64,000 nt of DNA from Trinickia dabaoshanensis (lineage in GTDB: Bacteria; Pseudomonadota; Gammaproteobacteria; Burkholderiales; Burkholderiaceae): contig NZ_PNYA01000012.1 of NCBI RefSeq assembly GCF_002879885.1, positions 62,001-126,000 on the forward strand, given 5' to 3'. The position numbers and the translations under genes are program-made. Positions 17,159 through 25,536 of this stretch are shown one piece after another (position 1 is the stretch's first letter; every line of letters begins with the position of its first letter). The notes beneath the pieces are model-generated. The model was not told where the DNA came from and did no database searches. It saw only the letters and a program-made list of their open reading frames with translations.

Positions 17159-19558
17159 ATGAGCGCTACCCCATCGTCCGCCTCCGCTTCCAACGATGCC
17201 GTGCATCTCGAGCACGAGCATGACGTCGAAGCGCCGGGCCCCGCGCGCAAGTACATCGACGCGGTTCTAGAACAATCGTTTCGCCACCTGTTCGGGCCCA
17301 CGGCCACGCCGGAGCAGCCCCGCAAGCACGACGTCGTTTCGATCGCGAAACTCACCTCGATGCTGGCCGGCTACCTCAGCGCCGAAGAGATCAAAGAGGT
17401 CAAGGCGGCGTTTCACTTCAGCGACGAAGCGCACCTCGGGCAATACCGCCAAAGCGGCGAACCCTATATCACCCATCCCGTAGCCGTCGCGGAAACGTGC
17501 GCCGGCTGGAAGCTCGACGCGCAGTCGATCATGGCCGCGCTGTTGCACGACGTCATGGAAGACCAGGGCGTCACGAAAACCGAGCTTGCGGAACGTTTCG
17601 GCCCGAAGGTGGCGGAACTCGTCGATGGTCTGTCCAAGCTCGACAAAATGGAGTTTCGCAATCGCGAGGAAGCGCAGGCGGAGAATTTCCGCAAGATGCT
17701 GCTCGCGATGGCGCGCGACGTTCGCGTCATCCTCGTCAAGCTCGCCGACCGTCTGCACAACATGCGCACGCTCGGCGCCGTGCCGCCGGAGAAGCGCCGG
17801 CGCGTAGCGCGTGAAACGCTCGACATTTACGCCCCGATCGCGCACCGCCTGGGTCTGAACAATACCTATCGCGAGCTGCAAGACCTCAGTTTCGCCAATT
17901 TCAACCCGCACCGGTACGCCACGCTCGAAAAAGCCGTGAAGGCGGCGCGCGGCAACCGGCGTGAAGTCGTCGGCAAAATTCTGGAATCGGTGCAGCGCGC
18001 GATCGCCGATGCGGCGATCGAGGCGGAGGTGACGGGCCGCGAGAAAACGATCTTCAGCATCTACAAAAAGATGCGCGACAAGCAGTTGTCGTTCTCTCAG
18101 GTGCTCGATGTCTACGGTTTTCGCGTCGTCGTCGGTAGCGCGCTCGAGTGTTATACGTGCATCGGCGTCTTGCATGCCTTGTACAAACCCGTCCCGGGCA
18201 AGTTCAAGGATTACATTGCGATTCCGAAGGTCAACGGCTACCAATCGCTGCACACGACGCTCGTCGGCCCGTTCGGCGCGCCGATCGAATTTCAGGTGCG
18301 CACACGCAAGATGCACGAGATCGCCGAGGCGGGCGTCGCGGCGCACTGGCTCTATAAAAACGGCGGCGCTGATCTGAACGACGTTCAAAAGCGCGCGCAC
18401 CAGTGGCTCAAATCGCTGCTCGACATTCAGAGCGAGGCCGGCGATTCGAGCGAATTCCTCGAGCATGTGAAGATCGACCTGTTCCCCGATGCGGTCTACG
18501 TCTTCACGCCGAAGTCGAAGATCATGGCGCTTCCGCGCGGCTCGACGGCGCTCGACTTCGCTTATTCGATCCACAGCGACCTCGGCAATCAGTGCGTCGC
18601 CGTCAAGATCAACAACGAGTTGTTGCCGTTGCGAACCGAGCTCAAGAGCGGCGACATCGTCGAAGTCATCACCGCGCCGTATTCGAAGCCCAACCCGGCC
18701 TGGCTCGGCTTCGTCCGCACGGGCAAGGCGCGCTCTGCGATTCGGCACTACTTGAAGACGATGCGCTTGAACGAGTCCGTCCAATTGGGCGAACGCCTCG
18801 TCGATCAGAGCTTGAAGGGCTACGGGCTCTCGCTCGCCGAGATCGAGCCCGAAGTGTGGGACAAGCTCGTGCAATGGACCGGCAATAAGAATCGCCAAGA
18901 AATCTTTGCCGACATTGGCCTCGGCCGGCGTGTCGCGGCCGTCATGGCCAAACGTATCGAAGTGCTCGTCAACGGCCGCGATGCAGACGACGAACACGGC
19001 CGTGGCGAGCAGGCCGGCGCGGGTGGTCACCCGGCGCCGCATGCGCCGCCGGTCGTCATCACCGGGACGGAAGGCATGTCGGTGCAATTGTCCGCGTGCT
19101 GCCGCCCCATCCCGGGCGACGACATCATGGGCTACATCGGCATCGGGCTCGGCATGGCGATTCATACGACCGATTGCCGCGTTGCACAACGCATCCACCG
19201 GCGCGACCCGGGCCGTTGGATCGACGTTGCCTGGGCGCCGCAGCCCGGTCGCTTGTTCGACGTCGCGGTGAAGGTGCTCGTGTGCAACGTGAAGGGTGTC
19301 TTCGCGCGCGTCGCAGCCGATATCACGTCGGCCGATGCGAATATCGTCCACATCGCCATGGACGAGGACTTGTCACAGGAATCGACCGTATTGCGATTCG
19401 TGATCCAGGTCAGCGATCGCGTGCACTTGGCGAACGTCATGCGGCGCGTGAGAACGAATCCGGACGTCATGCGCATCGTGCGCGAGCGGCCGAGCGAGGA
19501 CGGCCATCACCGTCACGACGGCGGTATGCGGATCGAGCGCGAACGGGGCGACTACTGA
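17159..19558 (+). CDS. spoT: Bifunctional (p)ppGpp synthetase/hydrolase SpoT
   Basis: 799-aa RelA/SpoT homologue. The HD hydrolase domain is intact (ALLHDVMEDQG, KLADRLHNMRTL). The synthetase domain has IYKKMRDKQLSFSQVLDVYG and GKFKDYIAIPKVNGYQSLHT; the basic KFKD (R/KxKD) signature is that of bifunctional enzymes rather than RelA (ExDD). TGS (VYVFTPKSKIMALPRGSTAL), zinc-finger-like (SACCRPIPGDDIMGYI) and C-terminal ACT domains follow. A His/Gly/Ala-rich stretch (about residues 610-635) before the zinc finger is unusual in length. The first 60 residues are a variable extension. Confidence 0.97.
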   Translation: MSATPSSASASNDAVHLEHEHDVEAPGPARKYIDAVLEQSFRHLFGPTATPEQPRKHDVVSIAKLTSMLAGYLSAEEIKEVKAAFHFSDEAHLGQYRQSGEPYITHPVAVAETCAGWKLDAQSIMAALLHDVMEDQGVTKTELAERFGPKVAELVDGLSKLDKMEFRNREEAQAENFRKMLLAMARDVRVILVKLADRLHNMRTLGAVPPEKRRRVARETLDIYAPIAHRLGLNNTYRELQDLSFANFNPHRYATLEKAVKAARGNRREVVGKILESVQRAIADAAIEAEVTGREKTIFSIYKKMRDKQLSFSQVLDVYGFRVVVGSALECYTCIGVLHALYKPVPGKFKDYIAIPKVNGYQSLHTTLVGPFGAPIEFQVRTRKMHEIAEAGVAAHWLYKNGGADLNDVQKRAHQWLKSLLDIQSEAGDSSEFLEHVKIDLFPDAVYVFTPKSKIMALPRGSTALDFAYSIHSDLGNQCVAVKINNELLPLRTELKSGDIVEVITAPYSKPNPAWLGFVRTGKARSAIRHYLKTMRLNESVQLGERLVDQSLKGYGLSLAEIEPEVWDKLVQWTGNKNRQEIFADIGLGRRVAAVMAKRIEVLVNGRDADDEHGRGEQAGAGGHPAPHAPPVVITGTEGMSVQLSACCRPIPGDDIMGYIGIGLGMAIHTTDCRVAQRIHRRDPGRWIDVAWAPQPGRLFDVAVKVLVCNVKGVFARVAADITSADANIVHIAMDEDLSQESTVLRFVIQVSDRVHLANVMRRVRTNPDVMRIVRERPSEDGHHRHDGGMRIERERGDY

Positions 19559-19700
19559 CTGAGCAATCGCAGAGAAGCCCGCCGCCGACCGTGGCGGGCG
19601 CGATCTGCGCGGTGAACCCCATGAGCGGCGCGATGATTGCCGCGTGGTGGGAGCGGGGCGGTTATTCGGTTCTTCGCCAATAAGGCCGAGAAGCCGGGCA

Positions 19701-19732
19701 CAAAAACAAAGGGCCTTCCGAATGGAAGGCCC
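19701..19732 (-). terminator. Intrinsic terminator after tRNA-Arg
   Basis: Nine-base perfect stem (19711-19719 with 19724-19732), GAAT-type tetraloop; read on the minus strand it is followed by TTTGTTTTTG. It ends the transcript of the tRNA-Arg at 19741-19817. Confidence 0.8.
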
Positions 19733-19740
19733 TCTATAGA

Positions 19741-19817
19741 TGGCGCGGCTGGCAGGATTCGAACCCACGACCCCTTGGTTCGTAGCCAAGTACTCTATCC
19801 AACTGAGCTACAGCCGC
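19741..19817 (-). tRNA. tRNA-Arg (anticodon ACG), copy 1
   Basis: 77 nt with acceptor GCGGCTG / CAGCCGC, discriminator G, encoded CCA and anticodon loop CTACGAA. Identical over its whole length to the copy at 19887-19963. Confidence 0.97.
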
Positions 19818-19852
19818 ACGCTAAAACGTAAAACCGTACTTCGGTGAAACAA

Positions 19853-19878
19853 AAGAGCCTTCGGTGAAGAAGGCTCTT
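19853..19878 (-). terminator. Probable terminator / processing hairpin between tRNA-Arg copies
   Basis: Ten-base perfect stem (19853-19862 with 19869-19878) and six-base loop. On the minus strand it is followed by TTTGTTTCACC, a short T-run, so termination may be partial and the two tRNAs may be partly co-transcribed. Confidence 0.6.
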
Positions 19879-19886
19879 GAAAAGAG

Positions 19887-19963
19887 TGGCGCGGCTGGCA
19901 GGATTCGAACCCACGACCCCTTGGTTCGTAGCCAAGTACTCTATCCAACTGAGCTACAGCCGC
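19887..19963 (-). tRNA. tRNA-Arg (anticodon ACG), copy 2
   Basis: 77 nt, same sequence as copy 1, CCA encoded. A tandem duplication of the tRNA together with a hairpin-bearing spacer. Confidence 0.97.
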
Positions 19964-20088
19964 ACGCAGAAGCGAAATTATAGCAAAGTTCGGAGAAAAG
20001 GGAAGACATCGGGAGACGTTTCTTCAAACTTTCTTGCGACCGGCTCGATCGTGTACGCTTGAAGCTTGATAGCAGCAGCGATCCAGAT

Positions 20089-20649
20089 ATGAACAAGGCC
20101 TTTGTCAAAGAGTCGAGCGACGCCGACGACGACGATCTCGACATCGCCCAGCCGGAGATCCCGGCCGGCACCAAGAACTACATGACCCCGGCGGGACACA
20201 AGCGCATGCGCGACGAGTTGCTTCGTCTGATCGACGTAGAGCGGCCGGACGTCGTCAAGCTCGTTTCATGGGCGGCGTCGAACGGCGATCGTTCCGAGAA
20301 CGGGGATTACATTTACGGGAAGCGCCGGTTGCGCGAGATCGACCGCCGGATTCGCTTTCTGACGAAGCGGCTCGACTTGGCCGAGGTGGTCGATGCCAGC
20401 AAGCAGGAGAACGTCGATCAGGTATTCTTCGGCGCGACGGTCGAGTATGCGACCGAGGATGGCGAAACGCATACGGTGACGATCGTTGGTGTCGACGAGG
20501 TCGATCTCGATTGTGGCCACGTCAGTTGGATCTCGCCGATCGCCCGCGCGTTGCTGAAAGCGCGCATCGGCGACACGGTCACGCTGCATACGCCTGCCGG
20601 GCCGGAGCAGATCGACATCCTCGACGTGAAATATCCGGCGGGCGCTTAA
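20089..20649 (+). CDS. greB: Transcription elongation factor GreB
   Basis: 186 aa. GreB rescues backtracked RNA polymerase by stimulating transcript cleavage. The N-terminal coiled coil carries the acidic tip loop ([20 protein letters not shown]) with Asp/Glu residues that hold catalytic Mg; the C-terminal FKBP-like domain reads [20 protein letters not shown] and [20 protein letters not shown]. The GreB form is favoured over GreA by the [16 protein letters not shown] text and basic patch. The ATG at 20089 is preferred; an upstream TTG at 20059 is in frame. An acidic N-terminal tail (DADDDDLD) is lineage-typical. Confidence 0.94.
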   Translation: MNKAFVKESSDADDDDLDIAQPEIPAGTKNYMTPAGHKRMRDELLRLIDVERPDVVKLVSWAASNGDRSENGDYIYGKRRLREIDRRIRFLTKRLDLAEVVDASKQENVDQVFFGATVEYATEDGETHTVTIVGVDEVDLDCGHVSWISPIARALLKARIGDTVTLHTPAGPEQIDILDVKYPAGA

Positions 20650-20676
20650 GACGCCGGTCGCTCGGCCCGTCGCATA

Positions 20677-20753
20677 TGGCAATAGGCAATGGGCAATAGG
20701 CAATGGGCAATGGGCAATGGGCAATGGGCAATGGGCAATGGGCAATGGGCAAT
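20677..20753. repeat. Tandem heptamer repeat (GGGCAAT)n, 11 units
   Basis: Eleven consecutive 7-bp units, the last seven identical (GGGCAAT), the first four alternating with A or T at the first position. It lies between the convergent greB and porin genes and ends one base before the porin terminator T-run. The unit length of seven would shift frame if translated, but no gene uses it. Confidence 0.95.
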
Positions 20754-20780
20754 AAAAAAGGCGCCGGATCGCGGCGCCTT
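20754..20780 (-). terminator. Intrinsic terminator of the porin gene
   Basis: Eight-base perfect stem (20758-20765 with 20773-20780), seven-base loop; on the minus strand it runs into six T residues followed by the heptamer repeat. It could also act for greB on the plus strand, but the T-run there is short. Confidence 0.85.
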
Positions 20781-20826
20781 CGTCAAGCGCGGCGCGGCGA
20801 ACCGCAGGCCGCGCCGGTTGCTTGGC

Positions 20827-21972
20827 TCAGAAGCGATGACGCAGACCGACCGTTGCGGCGATTTGCTTGTTGCTCGACGACGCATTCAGGCCGTTGATGT
20901 CCGCGGTGAACGGCAAGCCCTTGTTGATCGCAAGCTGATAGATGCCCTCGAGGTAGACATCCGTGCGTTTGGACAACGCGTAATCCGCTTGAAGATTGAA
21001 CTGATTCCATTTTGGACTCACACCGCCAAGCGAGCCGTCGGTGTACGTATACGCGCCGGCCAGGCTGACCGCCGGTGTCAGCGCATAGCGCGCGTTGACT
21101 TCGAAGTTGTTGAAGCGAGCCGTGCCGCCGGGTAGGGCAAGGGCGGCGGCCGTGCCGGCGTTGGACGCGTTGATGCCGATCGCATCGTTCAGATGCGTTT
21201 GCGTAAAGACGAAGCCCGCCGTTGCCGGGCCGAACGTGTAGTTGAAGCCGGCGCCCCAGGTGCGCTGACGGCTTGCGGCGAAAGTGGCGTCGCCAGCCAC
21301 GGAGCCGGGGGCCGTGGCCGCTTGATTCAGCGCGTTCAGATCGTTGTCGATCTGCAAGTAGGCCGCTGCGACGTTCAGGCCCATCCACGAATAAGACGCA
21401 CCGACACTGACCGTGCGGTTATTCGATGCTTGACCCGCCGTATTCGAGAAGCCGTACAACGCTCCGATCTTGAAGCCGCCGTAATTGGCGCTCTGGAAGT
21501 GTACGGAATTATTGATGCGGAACGAATTGTCGAGGTTGTCGTTGTCGAACGGGTGCGCGAAGTAGGTCCCGCCATATTGCGTACCGGTGAGCGCCAGCGG
21601 CCCGAGGTATTGAACCACGTCGTCATACTGGCGGCCGAGGGTCACCGTACCGAACTGCTGGCTGCTCAAACCGACGAACGCTTGACGGCCGAACTCGCGG
21701 CCGTTTTGTTTGAGCGTGCCGTTGTTGATGCCGAAGCCGTTTTCCAAGGTAAAGATTGCCTTCAGCCCGCCACCCAGGTCTTCGGCGCCGCGCAAGCCCC
21801 AGCGGCTGCCGTTGACCGCCCCCGTGCTTTGCTGCCAGGCGTGCCCGCCGCCCTGATTATTCGTATACGTAATGCCGGCGTCGATGAGGCCGTACAGCGT
21901 CACGCTGCTTTGAGCGTGCGCCATCGTGGCGAACGCGCCCGTCAGGGCGCCCACTAGAAGCGTCTTTTTCAT
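20827..21972 (-). CDS. Gram-negative general porin (OmpC/Omp38 type)
   Basis: 381-aa outer-membrane trimeric porin. Signal peptide MKKTLLVGALTGAFATMAHA, then the beta-proteobacterial porin start QSSVTLYGLIDAGITYTNNQ, the SRWGLRGAEDLGGGLKAIFT block and the terminal strand ending in Phe (VGLRHRF), which is the outer-membrane assembly signal. It passes small hydrophilic solutes; specificity is unknown. The AT-richer upstream region (21973-22375) holds its promoter and an inverted repeat AAGCCTT-N7-AAGGCTT at 22173-22193 of unknown role. Confidence 0.95.
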   Translation of the reverse strand: MKKTLLVGALTGAFATMAHAQSSVTLYGLIDAGITYTNNQGGGHAWQQSTGAVNGSRWGLRGAEDLGGGLKAIFTLENGFGINNGTLKQNGREFGRQAFVGLSSQQFGTVTLGRQYDDVVQYLGPLALTGTQYGGTYFAHPFDNDNLDNSFRINNSVHFQSANYGGFKIGALYGFSNTAGQASNNRTVSVGASYSWMGLNVAAAYLQIDNDLNALNQAATAPGSVAGDATFAASRQRTWGAGFNYTFGPATAGFVFTQTHLNDAIGINASNAGTAAALALPGGTARFNNFEVNARYALTPAVSLAGAYTYTDGSLGGVSPKWNQFNLQADYALSKRTDVYLEGIYQLAINKGLPFTADINGLNASSSNKQIAATVGLRHRF

Positions 21973-22375
21973 CTTTCACTCCAGTATCAGGATGGTGGCT
22001 GGGTGCTCGCTCGAGGCGCCGGCAACCCGTGCGCAAGGCGATGCGTGGAACCAGGGCAGCACGTCCGTTTTTCCGAACTGGGTTGAGTGTAAATACCGCG
22101 TTCTTTCCGCTCGTATTCCGAAAATCGAAATAAAGTTTTGACGATTTAGAAATGCGAAAGGGATGCCGCTCAAAGCCTTGTCGGATAAGGCTTGCGGCGA
22201 TTTAAAAAGGGTTCGAAGCGAATATTGACAGCGGCTGACGTTGTGTTTACGAGACGCTGTTTTCCATTGCGAATTGGAAAAGCGTCTTCGCCGAAATGGA
22301 TTATTGTCAGTTTGGAAAAAGAGGTTTGCGTGGCGCGTGGGTGAACGGCACGGGCCGCGCGGCTATACTGCCGGT

Positions 22376-22458
22376 TCTGCTTGCCCAAGCAGACTTTTCA
22401 TCAGGAAAAGACGTCTCCAAACCTTTGTCAGCGCGGCTTTCGAGCCGCGTCTTTTTTT
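22376..22458 (+). ncRNA. Candidate small RNA with three hairpins and terminator
   Basis: A TATACT box at 22364-22369 is followed by a compact non-coding stretch: hairpin 1, TCTGCTT-GCCC-AAGCAGA (22376-22393, seven perfect pairs); hairpin 2, CTTTTC-ATCAG-GAAAAG (22394-22410, six perfect pairs); an unpaired purine/pyrimidine linker (22411-22430); and a TTCG-loop hairpin (22431-22450) with seven T residues (22452-22458), a textbook terminator. No plus-strand gene precedes it that would need this terminator. No -35 box is convincing. No RNA family recognised. Confidence 0.5.
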
Positions 22459-22461
22459 CCC

Positions 22462-22743
22462 TCAGCCGCGCAGGCGGCGGCGCCCGCGTTGCTTGTCTTC
22501 GGCGCCTCCGTAACTGTTCGCTTCAGTCGCATCGTCCTCGCGCGGTAGCGCCCAATCTTCCATGACGTAGTGGCGCGCGTCCATGGGCGATGCCAACAGG
22601 TTCTGCCAGTGGTCCCCGTGCCAGAACGGATCGAACTCGAGTACCGAGGGTGCCGCGCCATTCGTCCGACCAGTCGAAGCCACACCGGAGCGGGGCATTC
22701 GGAACAGCCAGGAGACGAAGCGCTTGAAGGGATGTGCATGCAT
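22462..22743 (-). CDS. Hypothetical protein, 93 aa
   Basis: Start taken at the ATG at 22743 with GGAG seven bases before it; a TTG four codons upstream is also in frame. The product has a basic N-terminus (MHAHPFKRFVSWLFRMPRSG), an aromatic middle (FDPFWHGDHWQNLL) and an Arg-rich tail. No family recognised. It ends four bases from the terminator of the candidate small RNA, to which it is convergent. Confidence 0.5.
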   Translation of the reverse strand: MHAHPFKRFVSWLFRMPRSGVASTGRTNGAAPSVLEFDPFWHGDHWQNLLASPMDARHYVMEDWALPREDDATEANSYGGAEDKQRGRRRLRG

Positions 22744-22968
22744 GGCCGTCTCCAACCAAAAACGTCATTTTCATCATCCGGCGACGGCGCGAAGCCGGCA
22801 ACCCGGAAAAATACTTACCGCCGAAATATCTTGTTGCACCTAGCGAAGATTTTTCCTGTTGGATGAATCTTTATGTGCCCGCTACAAGTAATAGTGACTT
22901 GGTTGGCGAGATTTTCTACTACATTGCGCATACCACTGAGTCGCCCTCAGCATTTAATGAAAAATTTC

Positions 22969-23123
22969 TTGACGGCGGATCGACGGAACATTTATAAAAG
23001 CAGCGCCGGAATGACCCAGTGAACGGCGCCACGGGAGAGAGACCGAGGTGTCGTTCTTCCGAGGCTGGGGCTTTCAGGCGGAGGGCGCTGCCCGTCTATT
23101 AAAATTTCGAGGGAATCAGTACT
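22969..23123 (+). promoter_or_regulatory. Promoter and long leader of cold-shock gene
   Basis: TTGACG (22969-22974), 18-bp spacer, TATAAA (22993-22998); predicted start near 23005, giving a leader of about 119 nt before the ATG at 23124. Long structured leaders are the known means by which cspA-type messages sense temperature. GAGGGAA serves as ribosome-binding site. The AT-rich stretch 22744-22968 shows no gene. Confidence 0.7.
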
Positions 23124-23327
23124 ATGGAAACCGGTGTCGTAAAATGGTTCAACGATGCTAAAGGCTTTGGCTTCATCACCACGGACAAGGGCAACGAGGA
23201 CGTGTTCGCGCATTTCTCCGAGATTCAAGCTGAAGGCTTCAAGTCGCTAAAAGAAAATCAACGCGTTCAGTTTGATGTGAAGACCGGCCCGAAGGGCAAG
23301 CAAGCGGCGAACATTCGCCCGCTGTAA
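23124..23327 (+). CDS. cspA: Cold-shock protein, CspA family
   Basis: 67-aa single OB-fold RNA chaperone. RNP1 (KGFGFITT) and RNP2 (VFAHFS) are intact, and the start [18 protein letters not shown] is standard for the family. Such proteins melt mRNA secondary structure in the cold; some paralogues are constitutive, so cold induction is inferred only from the long leader. It is followed by a two-stem hairpin terminator. Confidence 0.96.
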   Translation: METGVVKWFNDAKGFGFITTDKGNEDVFAHFSEIQAEGFKSLKENQRVQFDVKTGPKGKQAANIRPL

Positions 23328-23344
23328 TTCGTTTGTCCCGGCAA

Positions 23345-23393
23345 GCCGCGCCCAGCCGCCTCCGCGGCGGCTCCTGGCGCGGCATGCTTTCTT
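23345..23393 (+). terminator. Terminator after cold-shock gene
   Basis: Nested stems: outer GCCGCGCC (23345-23352) with 23376-23383, inner AGCCGCC (23354-23360) with 23366-23372, followed by ATGCTTTCTT. Confidence 0.65.
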
Positions 23394-23395
23394 AC

Positions 23396-23447
23396 AAGGG
23401 CGCTCGGGTGGTGCATACTTCGTCAATCGAAGCACCCGAGCGCCCTT
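23396..23447. repeat. 15-bp perfect inverted repeat immediately before the exonuclease start
   Basis: AAGGGCGCTCGGGTG (23396-23410) and its exact complement (23433-23447), with a 22-base loop. The ATG of the next gene is at 23452, four bases after the right arm, and no Shine-Dalgarno is visible between them. It could be a second terminator for the cold-shock message or an RNA structure controlling translation of the nuclease. Confidence 0.8.
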
Positions 23448-23451
23448 ATTC

Positions 23452-24618
23452 ATGTCAGATTCATTCTTGCCGATCCCGTTGATCGACACCCCCATCGCTT
23501 TCGTCGATCTCGAAACCACGGGCGGTTCGGTGGCGGAGCATCGCATTACCGAAATCGGCGTCGTACAGGTAGGCCCGGCCGGCGTTTCCCGCTGGAGCAC
23601 GCTGGTCAATCCCGGACAACCGATTCCCGCGTTTATTCAGTCATTGACGGGCATCACCGACGATATGGTGCGCGATGCGCCAACGTTCGCCTCGCTTTCC
23701 GCCGAACTCTTCGAGCGGCTCGACGGCAGCTTGTTCATCGCGCACAACGCCAGCTTCGACCGCGGCTTTCTGCGCGGGGAGTTTCAGCGGGTCGGTTTGA
23801 CGTTCAATCCCGATGTGCTCTGCACCGTCAAGCTATCGCGCGCCTTGTGGCCGCACGAGAAGCGCCATGGGCTGGATGCGCTGATCGAGCGCCACGCGCT
23901 CGAGCCGCTCGCGCGCCATCGTGCCTTAGCCGACGCGGATCTGTTGTGGCAATTCTGGCAGCGGTTGCGTGACGCCTGGGCCCCCGATGTTTTGCGTGCG
24001 CAGATCGACCGCACGGTGCGCCGTTATCGCATCGCGGGCGACATCACCGAGGATGTGATCGACTCGGCGCCCGCCGGCCATGGGGTCTACGTCTTCTTCG
24101 ATGCGGCGGATGCGCCGCTCTATGTGGGGCGCAGCGTGCGCGTGCGCCAGCGCGTGCGCTCGCATTTGACGGGAGAGCGGCGTTCGGCGCGCGAGCAGCG
24201 GATTGCCGAGCAGGTGCGTCGGGTGCAATGGCGCGCTACCGGCGGCGAATTGGGTGCATTGCTCACGGAAGCCAAATGGATCGCCACGCTGCGCCCCGTC
24301 CACAATCGTCAGCCGCGGGTGGGCCGGGGCGAGGCGCTGGGGGCACCTTGGCCGTTCGAAGCGGCGATCGTATTCGAGGAGTGCGAACAGGACTGCGCTG
24401 GCGAGCGCGCCTTTCATGTCGTTGACCGGTGGTGCTATCTCGGTGCGGCCTCGACGCTCGATGCCGCTCGCGCACTCGCGGCCGCCCACGGTGAACCCGT
24501 GTTCGAGTCGTCGACTTTTCGAATCTTGCAGACGCACCTTGCGCGCGGACTGCGTGTCTTGCCGTTGGCGCCGGTAACGGTGGATGCCGAAGCGGGAGTG
24601 GTGAGCCCGAGCGCCTAG
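23452..24618 (+). CDS. DnaQ-like exonuclease fused to UvrC-type GIY-YIG domain
   Basis: 388 aa. Residues about 12-175 are a DEDDh exonuclease: IAFVDLETTGG (Asp/Glu pair), HNASFDRGFLRGEF and the HRALADADLLWQFW His-Asp motif, as in DNA polymerase III epsilon. Residues about 205-290 are a GIY-YIG module like the UvrC/Cho N-terminus (HGVYVFFDAADAPLYVGRSV). The family is known from many bacteria as an 'exonuclease / UvrC-like' fusion of presumed DNA-repair role. The ATG has no clear ribosome-binding site because the 15-bp inverted repeat occupies the leader. Confidence 0.88.
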   Translation: MSDSFLPIPLIDTPIAFVDLETTGGSVAEHRITEIGVVQVGPAGVSRWSTLVNPGQPIPAFIQSLTGITDDMVRDAPTFASLSAELFERLDGSLFIAHNASFDRGFLRGEFQRVGLTFNPDVLCTVKLSRALWPHEKRHGLDALIERHALEPLARHRALADADLLWQFWQRLRDAWAPDVLRAQIDRTVRRYRIAGDITEDVIDSAPAGHGVYVFFDAADAPLYVGRSVRVRQRVRSHLTGERRSAREQRIAEQVRRVQWRATGGELGALLTEAKWIATLRPVHNRQPRVGRGEALGAPWPFEAAIVFEECEQDCAGERAFHVVDRWCYLGAASTLDAARALAAAHGEPVFESSTFRILQTHLARGLRVLPLAPVTVDAEAGVVSPSA

Positions 24619-24632
24619 GGCTCGAAAAGGAC

Positions 24633-25229
24633 TTAACCTTCGCCGGCTACGCCGCCTGTCGCGCACACGTGCGACAAAGCGGTGCTCAACGCGCCGGCGT
24701 CGATCGCGCCGTAGCGCGTCAACGTCTTCCAATTGCGCACGCTGCGCGCGAGGCGAGCGGGGCAATCCTCAGTCTCGCGCCACGGTTGAATGCGCGCCAG
24801 GGCAGGGATCAGCGCCTGCGTGAGGCGATCCAATTGCGGCCGGGTGCTTGCGGCTAGGTCGGGAACGGCGCCGGAGGGCGGTGCCGACGCCCGCCAACGC
24901 GCGAACAGCGCCGTTTGCACCTGCTTGCTTGCGTCGATCTGGTCTTGGAAGAATGTGCGAGCGAAAGCGGGGGCTACGTTGGCCGCCTGGGCGCGCCGCT
25001 CCACGTCAGCGAGCAAAGCCGCTTCGCGCGGGGTGTCCGTGATCGGGCGATGGTTCGCCCATTTCCATTGTGCGACCGGCACCGCGAGCGCGAGACGTTC
25101 GGAGACGAGCGCGACGAGGTTCGTCATCGCCGTCTCGTCGCCGTCCGCGCGCGCGCCGGCACACGCCAGCGATAGGGCAAGCGAAAGGGCAGCCGCCGAC
25201 AGCGCCTTTCGGCGCGAGCGAGCCGTCAT
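24633..25229 (-). CDS. Secreted chorismate mutase (AroQ-gamma type)
   Basis: 198 aa. The start at 25229 gives a basic N-terminus and signal peptide (RRKALSAAALSLALSLACAG, cleavage near ARA|DG). The mature helical domain has the AroQ pattern: LVALVSERLALAVPVAQWKW, with Lys and Arg expected in the active site, and the second half characteristic of the gamma group with two Cys (DCPARLA and SHVCATGG) that probably form a disulfide. Periplasmic or exported chorismate mutases occur in Burkholderia, Pseudomonas and Mycobacterium; their role outside aromatic amino acid synthesis is unsettled. It follows a 49-aa gene by 28 bp. Confidence 0.85.
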   Translation of the reverse strand: MTARSRRKALSAAALSLALSLACAGARADGDETAMTNLVALVSERLALAVPVAQWKWANHRPITDTPREAALLADVERRAQAANVAPAFARTFFQDQIDASKQVQTALFARWRASAPPSGAVPDLAASTRPQLDRLTQALIPALARIQPWRETEDCPARLARSVRNWKTLTRYGAIDAGALSTALSHVCATGGVAGEG

Positions 25230-25257
25230 TCGGTGCGGGCTCCGAAGCCCGCCATCG

Positions 25258-25407
25258 TCATTTCTGCTCGCACGACTTACGCTGTTCGTCGAAGAAGGCT
25301 CGCACGTGCTCAGGCAGTTCGGCTGCAAGAAACTCGACACCGACCGGCTCTTGATCCGGAGTGGCCACTTTGTCTGGGGGCGGGATTTTGGTGGGCTTGG
25401 ATTGCAT
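25258..25407 (-). CDS. Small protein, 49 aa, upstream of chorismate mutase
   Basis: The minus strand has CCAGGAG seven bases before an ATG at 25407, then a 49-codon frame starting MQSKPTKIPPPDKVATPDQE and ending FFDEQRKSCEQK. It is Pro- and charge-rich, without membrane segment. The strong ribosome-binding site and spacing make it credible as the first gene of a two-gene transcript with chorismate mutase. No family recognised. Confidence 0.6.
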   Translation of the reverse strand: MQSKPTKIPPPDKVATPDQEPVGVEFLAAELPEHVRAFFDEQRKSCEQK

Positions 25408-25536
25408 GATTGATCTCCTGGCACGTGACGATTATCCGACGCGCTTCCTGGGAAGTGCCAGCGCCGAATCTTTTTTTAACGCTTTGTTGCATTAACGGCA
25501 CAGCCCCGCGCTCTTTGAAGAGAGGCGCTCGATTCT

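Noticed and set aside
17267..19351. 694-codon minus-strand frame opposite spoT
   Set aside because: Shadow of spoT; no ribosome-binding site, no recognisable domain.
20677..20753. Heptamer array as a possible CRISPR
   Set aside because: Units are 7 bp and contiguous with no spacers; a simple tandem repeat. No cas genes in the window.
22241..22565. Two overlapping plus-strand frames across the candidate small RNA
   Set aside because: Unusual composition, no start signals, and they run through the terminator hairpin.
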